Positions 19,279-26,385 of a stretch of 33,239 bases of DNA are shown here, in pieces. Location of the stretch: positions 1-33,239 of the forward strand of contig DFFY01000075.1 in NCBI GenBank assembly GCA_002371115.1. The letters run 5' to 3'. The stretch's first letter is position 1. Each line of letters begins with the position of its first letter. This stretch comes from Bacteroidales bacterium UBA3764 (lineage in GTDB: Bacteria > Bacteroidota > Bacteroidia > Bacteroidales > UBA932). Under the pieces are notes generated by a model. The model searched no databases. It worked only from the letters and a program-made list of their open reading frames with translations, and was not told the DNA's origin. Made by a program: the position numbers and the translations under genes.

Positions 19279-19419
19279 ATGAAAAAAGACTACATTGAAC
19301 CCAAGAGTGCAGAAATTGAACTCTTGACACACGCAATTGTCATGGTCAGTGGCGATAAGCCTCTTGACTCGGTTGGCATTGAGCCGTTATTCATTGAAGT
19401 AGATGGAGGGTGGAATTAA
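19279..19419 (+). CDS. Small 46-residue ORF, possible Bacteroidales small peptide
   Basis: This ORF begins 7 bases after the GH31 stop and ends 10 bases before the next gene, filling an otherwise unexplained gap. It starts MKKDYIEPKSAEIELL and ends IEVDGGWN. I do not recognise a named family, but the MKK-Y-x-P-x-x-x-x-x-L start resembles short conserved ORFs that I recall near surface-protein genes in Bacteroidales. It has no signal peptide (the middle stretch LLTHAIVMV is only 9 residues) and is acidic toward the end. A GG followed by two residues before the end recalls peptide-precursor cleavage sites, but here too little follows for that reading. Function unknown; its in-frame fit between two tightly spaced genes is the main support. 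Confidence 0.6.
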   Translation: MKKDYIEPKSAEIELLTHAIVMVSGDKPLDSVGIEPLFIEVDGGWN

Positions 19420-19429
19420 TTTAAGACTT

Positions 19430-22400
19430 ATGGCCATGAAAAAAGTACTGAATATTTTGGGAATCTTTGCAATGTCTGTTGCAATGTTCTCCTGCAGCAA
19501 AGAGTTTGATACGCCCGCCAGCGAGCAGGTTGAGGACCGTCAGCCGGAAACGCCCGTTGCACAGGAAAATGACCAAACCCCGGATGTACAGAATCTGGAC
19601 CCGGATAAATATCTTGTAAGTTTCGGAGCCCGTTTTGAAGGCATAGAATCAAAAGCGACAGTAAACCTTACCTCCGGTGAACAGGCTTTTGAAAATGACG
19701 ATGAGGCACTGGTCGTCTGCGGCTCCCATTCCGGCATATATGTCTATGATGCAACTACCGCGCTGTTTTCTCCCAAAACTACGACGGATGCGATTGAACT
19801 CTCCGGACAGGAAGCCCAGGTGTACTACCCTGCGGCGGAGTTCGCTTTCAGCGCAGGGACGGTTACCTTTACAATGCCCGCAGCCGTAGGCGCAGGCAGT
19901 GTCGAGGATCTTGGCGACAAGATTCCCCTTTGCGGCACAGTCCCCGCTTCTGCCAATCCCGAGGCCGGTTTCAAGAACCTGGGCTCCATTCTGTATGTCC
20001 GTTTTAATGCGAATGCTGCAGACGGAGAAACCATCACGGCCGTGGAACTCAGCGGCAGCGGCGTGAATATCACCGGCAGCGGTGCCGTTACCTGGTCCGG
20101 AGACATTCCCGTCCTCGCCCCGCTCAGCGGCAGTGGCGCCGGGACCTCCCTTACCATCGACTGTGCCCTGGCGCCGAAGCACCTGACCTCCACCGACTAT
20201 CAGGAGTTCTTCTTCTTCCTGCCCCCCAGCGGCAGTTTCGCGGACATGCAGCTCAAGGCCGTTTATGGAAAGACAGACGGGGCAAACAACTATACCCTCT
20301 ACGAACTTGTGAACCGCACAGGCGCAATGACCCTTGGTCGCGGGAAACTGCTTAAAGTCCAAAAGACCCTGAACGGTTTCTTCAGCGGCGGAGACGGCTC
20401 TTCTTCCCATCCCTACCTGATTTCCTCCTGCGAGGACTTCAAGGCCCTCTCCACAATGGGCAACGTCACGGCCAATGCCAATAGCGGGAAGCTGTATTAT
20501 GAGTACAACAGCACGGCAGCGCGCAACTTCTTCCGCTCCTCCGGCGCCAATTACCGGCAGACGGCAGATCTTGACTTCGAAAACGCAAACCTGACGGACT
20601 TTATGGTGGGTATCGCCGGAAGCAACGACGACAAAGCTTCCTTCAAGGGCCACTATGACGGCAATGAAAAGAAGATATCCAATTATTCAATAAACGCCCC
20701 TGACAAGAATTGGGTTGGACTTTTTGCCAATATGCAGGGAGAGGTAAAGAACCTTGAACTTGAAAATATTTCCGTTGTTGGAAAAGAGGCTGTCGGCGGC
20801 ATTGTAGGATGGCTCGACGGCAAGGTCACAGACTGCTCGGTAACAGGCACTTCTTCTGTTACCGGCACAAACGCAGTCGCCGGCATAGCGGCCAACATCC
20901 GCAACTCTTCCGAAGTATCCGGCTGCACCAATTATGCTACAATTAACGGAGAGGGTAATAGTGGCGGTATAGTCGGCTATATGGCCCATGCAGGAAAAAT
21001 TGTGCGCTGCACCAACAGGGGTGCGGTAAATTCAACCGGTTGGACTGTCGGCGGTGTGCTTGGTAGCTGCAATAATTCCGGAGGAAAAGTGCTGGGGTGC
21101 CAGAACTTTGCATCCGTTACCAGCACCCAGGGCAATGTTGGCGGCATCGTTGGTGGCGCTGCTAATGGAATGGAAATCAATGCATCATCTTCTCCTTCTC
21201 CTTCAGTGATTACACGCAACGAGGGTGCCGTGAGCGGTACGCAATCCGTTGGCGGTATTATCGGCCGCCTTGGCGGCGGCTCGGTTGCATGTTCTACCAA
21301 TACAGGTACGGTTACCGGCAGCAGCAATAACGTAGGTGGTATCGTCGGTTACAAGGTGTCCGGTGGAGTATGGTCTGCCGTAAGGAACCAGGGGAATATA
21401 ACCGGAACCCACAGCGTGGGTGGTATCGTAGGATACCAGGCGAACGGTGGATTGTGCGGCAATCTGACCTCCGGAAACAAGAATAACAGAATCGTGAATG
21501 AAGGAACTGTAACCGCAACCGGTAAGGATGGCTCAAATTACTCCGCAGCCGGCGGTATCATCGGCCGTATGGATGGCGGCACCCTGGGAGATGCCACTGC
21601 CGTAAAGACCGCGGAAAATGAAGGAAACGTTACCGGAACCGGCAGCGGTGACGGCGTCGGCGGCATCGTGGGCTGGCTCAAAGCCGGAACGGTGGCCCGT
21701 TGCCGCAGTAACGGAACCATCACCAACAACCGTAAATGTGTAGGCGGAGCCATCGGCTGGATGACTGCTGGAACCATCATCAACTGCTACGCCAAGGGCA
21801 TCGTAAAGGGACAGGGCCAGGTCGGCGGATTTGTGGGCTATATCTGGGCCGCGGGTGACAGCTATATCATCAACTGCGCTGCCGGGGCCGAAAGAGTAGT
21901 CGCTACCAATAAGGCGGCCAACGACGGCGTAGGCGGCTTCGTTGGATATATGAACCAATCCTCTGCTGCCAACGCAGCCAAAAAGGTGGTCATTGCCAAC
22001 TGTGTGGTCTGGGACGGTATCATAAAAGCGCCCAATGAGGACAACTCGGCCTCCAATAAGATTCGCGTCGGCGGTTTTGCCGGTGTCGGAAATGCCCAAA
22101 GTGGCGGCAAAGAAAACTCCCTTATCCAGAATTGCTATTATCAGGGACTGCCCACCCACGTCGGTTACGGCGGTGCGGCAGATGATGATTCACTTCCTTC
22201 CATTAATTGCAGCGGTACAGGCGTAGTCGGCGGCTTCATCGGATACTCCGGCGGAACCACCAAGGACTGCTATTGCGACCGCTCAACAAGCACTGATTAC
22301 AAACTCGCGGGCGGTGGCTCAGTCTCAAACGGTGGAAGACTGATAACGGATATTGTCTATGGCCGGACCATGATTACGTGGGACATTACCACGTCTGTCG

Positions 22401-22576
22401 GGAAAGTAAACAAAAATACTGTATATCTTGACGGGCTTCTGAACAAGGTTGTGGACAGCGTAGGAAGCCTTGGCGATATTGCCCTGAGCCAGTGGACTTC
22501 ATACGACGTCGGAACCGACAAGTATTACTATCCTTCTGCTCTTACAGAACTGGGCGAGAACTTCTATAAGAAATAG
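19430..22576 (+). CDS. Fimbrillin-like/GLUG-repeat surface lipoprotein
   Basis: This is a 1048-residue protein if started at 19430; an ATG at 19436 is equally possible and an upstream in-frame start at 19403 would overlap the small ORF. The signal ends AMFSC (Cys22). Residues about 45-305 form a fimbrillin-like domain (QVYYPAAEF; a GRGKLLKV strand near the end). Residues about 310-445 contain SSSHPYLISSCEDFKAL and a QTADLDF segment, the usual lead-in to GLUG repeats. Residues about 455-950 hold 14 GG-[IFVA]-x-G repeats. The C-terminal about 100 residues (GRTMITWDITTSVGK) look like a closing cap. GLUG proteins are surface-exposed and thought to be adhesins. No catalytic motif is visible. It may attach cells to the substrate. 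Confidence 0.78.
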   Translation: MAMKKVLNILGIFAMSVAMFSCSKEFDTPASEQVEDRQPETPVAQENDQTPDVQNLDPDKYLVSFGARFEGIESKATVNLTSGEQAFENDDEALVVCGSHSGIYVYDATTALFSPKTTTDAIELSGQEAQVYYPAAEFAFSAGTVTFTMPAAVGAGSVEDLGDKIPLCGTVPASANPEAGFKNLGSILYVRFNANAADGETITAVELSGSGVNITGSGAVTWSGDIPVLAPLSGSGAGTSLTIDCALAPKHLTSTDYQEFFFFLPPSGSFADMQLKAVYGKTDGANNYTLYELVNRTGAMTLGRGKLLKVQKTLNGFFSGGDGSSSHPYLISSCEDFKALSTMGNVTANANSGKLYYEYNSTAARNFFRSSGANYRQTADLDFENANLTDFMVGIAGSNDDKASFKGHYDGNEKKISNYSINAPDKNWVGLFANMQGEVKNLELENISVVGKEAVGGIVGWLDGKVTDCSVTGTSSVTGTNAVAGIAANIRNSSEVSGCTNYATINGEGNSGGIVGYMAHAGKIVRCTNRGAVNSTGWTVGGVLGSCNNSGGKVLGCQNFASVTSTQGNVGGIVGGAANGMEINASSSPSPSVITRNEGAVSGTQSVGGIIGRLGGGSVACSTNTGTVTGSSNNVGGIVGYKVSGGVWSAVRNQGNITGTHSVGGIVGYQANGGLCGNLTSGNKNNRIVNEGTVTATGKDGSNYSAAGGIIGRMDGGTLGDATAVKTAENEGNVTGTGSGDGVGGIVGWLKAGTVARCRSNGTITNNRKCVGGAIGWMTAGTIINCYAKGIVKGQGQVGGFVGYIWAAGDSYIINCAAGAERVVATNKAANDGVGGFVGYMNQSSAANAAKKVVIANCVVWDGIIKAPNEDNSASNKIRVGGFAGVGNAQSGGKENSLIQNCYYQGLPTHVGYGGAADDDSLPSINCSGTGVVGGFIGYSGGTTKDCYCDRSTSTDYKLAGGGSVSNGGRLITDIVYGRTMITWDITTSVGKVNKNTVYLDGLLNKVVDSVGSLGDIALSQWTSYDVGTDKYYYPSALTELGENFYKK
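20789..22278 (+). repeat. Array of 14 GLUG repeats (protein-level)
   Basis: Within the surface lipoprotein, the core [AVS]GG-[IVFA]-[VIAL]-G-[WYRSGV] occurs 14 times, with one further degenerate copy (AVAGIAAN). Spacing is uneven, averaging about 35 residues. The last four copies switch from GGIVG to GGF-type cores. The DNA copies have diverged, so the array is old and is not a recent tandem duplication. Confidence 0.8.
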
Positions 22577-22582
22577 CAGATT

Positions 22583-25471
22583 ATGCGCATTTTAAAAGAT
22601 AGCTTATTCCTTCTTGGAGCACTGGCTTTCCTCTTCTCCGCCTGTAAGCGGGAAGAGGCGGCCAGGCCCGTGGATACCGAAGGCGCCGTCTTTACCCTCA
22701 AGGCAAGTTTTGCCGAGTCGGGAGCGAAGGCGGAGGTGGGCAGCGACGGCAGCTGCTCCTGGCAGGCCGGCGACAAAATGGCGGTTTACGATGCCATTGG
22801 CGGCAGTTTCTGCGAGTTTACCACCGAAGCGGGCGACGGCGTTTTCACCTTCACCGGCGCTCCCGGTGTGTCCTATGATTTCACCCGGGCCTATTATCCG
22901 GCAGACTTTGCCAGCGGCGCGCAGGCCATTACCCTTCCGGCTTCCTATTCCGTGGAGGAGGTACAGACTACTTCCGCCTTTCCGGTGACCGGAGCCGTGG
23001 ATAACGGCAGCGTCACGCTGCGTCACCTGGCCGCTCTCCTGAAATATACCATAAAAGGGATTCCGGCAACGGCGACAGGCATTGAACTGTCTTCCCCCAC
23101 CGTATCCCTGAGCGGAGATTTCCCCGTTGAGGGCTCCTCGCTGGACGACGGTTGGGTTTCTGCCGACGGCGAGCCTGTGACCGATCACGACAACGTGGCA
23201 GTGAAATCCACAGAGAATTATCCGGAAATCCACGCCCAGGCCGGCTCGGCCACCGTGCGCATTGCCCTGGTTCCCGGAAGCAAGGACGACCTCACCTTCT
23301 ACCTGCCCCTTCCGGTGGGCGCTTATGCCTTTACCACTAGAATCAAGGCGGGCGAAGAGGTCCTTTATGAGAACACCACAACTAACCTGAAAGACATTTA
23401 CCGTGCCCACCTGGTCCAGATGTATCCCTTCAAACCGGGATTCGGCGGCGGCACCGGTACGGCTTCCAGCCCCTATCTGATTAGCACCAAAGCCCATCTG
23501 CTGGAACTTTCCGGCACTACGGATCCCGACTTCCTCGCGGCCTGTTATCTCCAGACGGCCGATATCGACCTTGCGGGTGCCTCCTTCAGCCCCTGCGGCA
23601 CCGTGTCCGCTCCCTTTACCGGTGTCTATGACGCTGACGGGCACTGTATCAGCAACCTGTCGGTATCCGTTACCGGGGACAACGCCGGCCTCTTTGGCAG
23701 CATCTCCGGCGGTACGGTCAAGAACCTGACCATTGCTTCCTCCTCCGTAAGCGCAAGCGGCCAGAATGCCGGTTCCATTGCCGGAACGCTCACCGGCGAC
23801 GGCCGCATATCGGCATGCCGTGTGGATGCAGCAAGCACGGTGACTTCCGGCGCACGCTCCGCAGGCTCTTTCGTGGGGAAGGTTATAAGCGGTACCATAG
23901 ACAATTGCGCTTCCCATGGCAATGTCACGGGCTACGACTGCGTGGGCGGTATCGCCGGTTTCCTGAATCCCAATGGCGGTGAAGTGCTGGTGATAAATTG
24001 CGTGTATGAACCCGTGTATGAGGCTGGTAAAATGGCAAAGGCCATTCTCCAGAGTTCCAATACGAGTGCCTATATCGGCGGTATCTCCGGGGCGGCCAAT
24101 GCAAGCAGCGGCAAGGGGCATGTGACCATTGCCAACTGCTACGCCTATCCCCTTGAGATGCGCAGCACCCAGCCTGCAGGAACCACCGGCGTGTGGTTTG
24201 TCGGAGGTATTCTTGGCCGAGTTTACAGCGGCCCGGTGGATGTATTCAACTGCCTGAGCCCCATCACCTATTCGAATATCCTGATTGGCGGTGAACGGAT
24301 CAATGCCAAGACCTGCTCTTCCTATACCAGCATGGCCTGTATCGTGGGGCAGTTCAATGACAACAATTGCACCCTCAAGCGGGTCTATTCCAAGAAGACC
24401 TGGCCATACAGCTATCGTATCGTGTCGGGGAAAACCGTTGAAACCGCAGATATTTCCCTGAAGATGGGTGACAGCAATATGCGCGGGTACCACAATGTGA
24501 TGTATTCCTCAAGCCATCCGATTTCCGGCGTACTGGGTTATACCGAGGCGGACGGAGGAATTGCCGCGGCGCTGAATGCAGGCGTGCAGGAATGGAACAA
24601 CGCCTCTCCTGCCGTCCTTGCCGTCCGTTGGGACTATGACCCCACTTTCGGCTATCCCAAGCCGGAGGGAGTGGATGTTCCGGGCATCGTCACCAGGAAA
24701 GTGAGCATCATCGGAGACTCCATCTCCACCTATGAAGGCTACATCTTCTCCACCGACCTCGCCGGTATGGGCAAGTTCTATCCCGACACGGGCAATTACG
24801 GCACCTATGGCGACGCCATGGTACTCAACGAGCAGGATACCTGGTGGTGGCATATTATCCATGACTACATGTCCAATGCCCGGCTGGAAGTTTGCAATGC
24901 CTGGGGCGGAACCACTACAAGTTATTTTACGTCCAACATCACCGTTGGCGGAATAACGGCTGAGGCTTATGCCCGCAGCATGGAGAACAGCCTCCAGTCC
25001 AGAAACCTGGACTACGGGCTCGGACATCCTGATATCCTGATTTACTACGGCGGAAGGAACGACTTTGGCTATGTGGGCAATAACAGCGATATCCTCCTGG
25101 GCTCATTCACCGACGAGTCCCTGCAGGCTGCTTTCGATGCCCCGCAGGGGTCCAAGTTCAACAATTACGCGCAGGGTACCGTGGCCATCCTGAAGGATTT
25201 CCATACCAAAAACCCGGGGGCAAAAATGGTAATCGTCCTTCACGACCTGATGGATGACGGCTATGAAGATGCCGCTACGGCAGTGAGGACCTTCCTCGCC
25301 GGAAAGGGCTATGATATCCGATTCGTGAATCTGCATAAGCGGGGAACCACCAATTCCACCAATACCGAAATCGGTGTCAGCAAGGAGAATGGTTCCCATC
25401 CCAACAAGGCCGGTTGTGCCAACATCGCATCTTATTTCGTTAATCAATTAGGAACCTGGCTGGAGGAATAG
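22583..25471 (+). CDS. Fimbrillin-like/GLUG/SGNH-hydrolase fusion lipoprotein
   Basis: This 962-residue protein has a signal ending LFSAC (Cys21). Residues about 30-285 are fimbrillin-like (WQAGDKMAVYD; RAYYPADF). Residues about 290-560 carry a SSPYLISTKAHLLEL lead-in and several GLUG-like repeats (CVGGIAGF, YIGGISGA, FVGGILGR). Residues about 705-962 form an SGNH/GDSL hydrolase domain: block I GDS (Ser713) in SIIGDSIST, an AWGG region (775-776) in place of block II, and block III GGRND (Asn826). The block V motif is NGSHPN, with His939 present but Asn936 where the family has catalytic Asp. SGNH enzymes usually remove ester-linked acyl groups such as acetyl from glycans. The altered residue leaves activity uncertain. 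It lies 6 bases after the GLUG gene and 3 bases before the last gene. Confidence 0.82.
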   Translation: MRILKDSLFLLGALAFLFSACKREEAARPVDTEGAVFTLKASFAESGAKAEVGSDGSCSWQAGDKMAVYDAIGGSFCEFTTEAGDGVFTFTGAPGVSYDFTRAYYPADFASGAQAITLPASYSVEEVQTTSAFPVTGAVDNGSVTLRHLAALLKYTIKGIPATATGIELSSPTVSLSGDFPVEGSSLDDGWVSADGEPVTDHDNVAVKSTENYPEIHAQAGSATVRIALVPGSKDDLTFYLPLPVGAYAFTTRIKAGEEVLYENTTTNLKDIYRAHLVQMYPFKPGFGGGTGTASSPYLISTKAHLLELSGTTDPDFLAACYLQTADIDLAGASFSPCGTVSAPFTGVYDADGHCISNLSVSVTGDNAGLFGSISGGTVKNLTIASSSVSASGQNAGSIAGTLTGDGRISACRVDAASTVTSGARSAGSFVGKVISGTIDNCASHGNVTGYDCVGGIAGFLNPNGGEVLVINCVYEPVYEAGKMAKAILQSSNTSAYIGGISGAANASSGKGHVTIANCYAYPLEMRSTQPAGTTGVWFVGGILGRVYSGPVDVFNCLSPITYSNILIGGERINAKTCSSYTSMACIVGQFNDNNCTLKRVYSKKTWPYSYRIVSGKTVETADISLKMGDSNMRGYHNVMYSSSHPISGVLGYTEADGGIAAALNAGVQEWNNASPAVLAVRWDYDPTFGYPKPEGVDVPGIVTRKVSIIGDSISTYEGYIFSTDLAGMGKFYPDTGNYGTYGDAMVLNEQDTWWWHIIHDYMSNARLEVCNAWGGTTTSYFTSNITVGGITAEAYARSMENSLQSRNLDYGLGHPDILIYYGGRNDFGYVGNNSDILLGSFTDESLQAAFDAPQGSKFNNYAQGTVAILKDFHTKNPGAKMVIVLHDLMDDGYEDAATAVRTFLAGKGYDIRFVNLHKRGTTNSTNTEIGVSKENGSHPNKAGCANIASYFVNQLGTWLEE

Positions 25472-25474
25472 ACT

Positions 25475-26299
25475 ATGAAAAGAATTGTATTTATATGCGC
25501 AGTGGCGGCGCTGGCCTTTTCCTGCAGCAAAGGTCAGCTCAACACGCCCCGCATGGTAGAATGGGCATTTGAAACAGATTATACCAAGGCCTCCATCGAT
25601 GATGGCGGAGCCTTCCAGTGGGAGCAGGGAGACCGTATTGATGTGTGGGATGCTGCCTCGGCTTCATTTGTTCCTTTTACCACCATTGCCGGAAAGGGCC
25701 GTTTTGTGGCTACGGCTCCTGATAACGCAAGTTTTTCCGGTGCCGCTTTCTATCCTTCCGGTATCGGCGGAAGTGTGTCATCCATCTCGCTTCCTGCATC
25801 CTATGCTGCTCCGGAAGAAGCGACGGCGTCATTCCCGATGTATGCGACCGTGAACCAGGGCGACAACCTGCTTCATTTCAAGCATCTCGGGGCTACCGTG
25901 GCCATAACTGTTACGGGTGTTCAGCCTGAATTGACACGGCTGGAATTGCGCTCGGCAACTACCGCCTTGAGCGGGAACTTCGACCTTGCCGAAGAGGCGG
26001 GGAATAAGGTTATCCGGCAAAAGAGCGGGGAAAGCGCTGCGGTGGTACACTTCTCCTTGGCTCAGGAAGGATCGGTTTCGGTAACCCTTCCTGTGCCGGT
26101 GGGCACTTATCCCATCAGTATCTGCCTGGGGAACGACTCCAACCATGCGTTGCTGGTTGTCAGCAGTTCCGGAAATATGACTTTCGAAAGGGCTCACCGC
26201 TATAAACTGAAAGCGTTCGACTATATGACGGAACGCTTTGCCTTTGAGGAGAATGCGCTGGATAACCTTTCGCTCGAGGATGATTCTGTCAATTGGTGA
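25475..26299 (+). CDS. Short fimbrillin-like lipoprotein ending in VNW
   Basis: This 274-residue protein has a signal ending LAFSC (Cys17) and then a single fimbrillin-like beta-sandwich. It shows the WEQGDRIDVWD motif, AAFYPSG, an HFKHLGATVAITV strand, and VTLPVPVGTYPISI. It corresponds to the N-terminal domain of the preceding SGNH fusion with nothing attached, so it is a stand-alone paralogue. The end is LEDDSVNW, sharing VNW with the Big2 lipoprotein. It closes the operon, with a run of seven T at 26302-26308 just after the stop and no clear hairpin. A structural surface or adhesin role is inferred. Confidence 0.75.
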   Translation: MKRIVFICAVAALAFSCSKGQLNTPRMVEWAFETDYTKASIDDGGAFQWEQGDRIDVWDAASASFVPFTTIAGKGRFVATAPDNASFSGAAFYPSGIGGSVSSISLPASYAAPEEATASFPMYATVNQGDNLLHFKHLGATVAITVTGVQPELTRLELRSATTALSGNFDLAEEAGNKVIRQKSGESAAVVHFSLAQEGSVSVTLPVPVGTYPISICLGNDSNHALLVVSSSGNMTFERAHRYKLKAFDYMTERFAFEENALDNLSLEDDSVNW

Positions 26300-26332
26300 T
26301 GTTTTTTTCAAAAGGAAATCCACATTTCGTGT

Positions 26333-26360
26333 AATGAATCATTAAAAATTGTTACATTTG
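26333..26360 (+). promoter_or_regulatory. Candidate GH3 promoter with adjacent palindrome
   Basis: TACATTTG at 26353-26360 matches TAnnTTTG fully and lies 25 bases before the GH3 start. A -33 TTTG is not clear. AATGAATCATT at 26333-26343 is a perfect 11-base palindrome (arms of 5) lying where the -33 element should be, so a repressor or activator could bind there. The 86-base gap (26300-26385) otherwise holds only the T run. Confidence 0.5.
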
Positions 26361-26385
26361 TTAGTTCGTAGTATAAAATAAACGT

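Noticed and set aside
19390..19419. Double-glycine (GG) at the end of the small ORF as a bacteriocin-type leader site
   Set aside because: Only two residues follow the GG, so no core peptide would be released, and no transporter or modifying enzyme is adjacent.
19403..19430. Upstream in-frame ATG for the GLUG protein gene
   Set aside because: It would overlap the small ORF and add a leader without signal character; starts at 19430 or 19436 give a standard lipoprotein signal.
20789..22278. Regularly spaced repeats that could suggest a CRISPR array
   Set aside because: The repetition is at the protein level (GLUG repeats) inside an open frame; the DNA units differ and spacing is uneven.
22604..24493. 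Long minus-strand open frame (629 codons) opposite the SGNH fusion gene
   Set aside because: The product is Gly-, His- and Ala-rich low-complexity sequence as expected of an antisense frame; the sense strand has a lipobox and ordered domains.
26300..26310. T run after the last operon gene as an intrinsic terminator
   Set aside because: No GC stem precedes the seven T residues; it may aid termination but does not meet the pattern.
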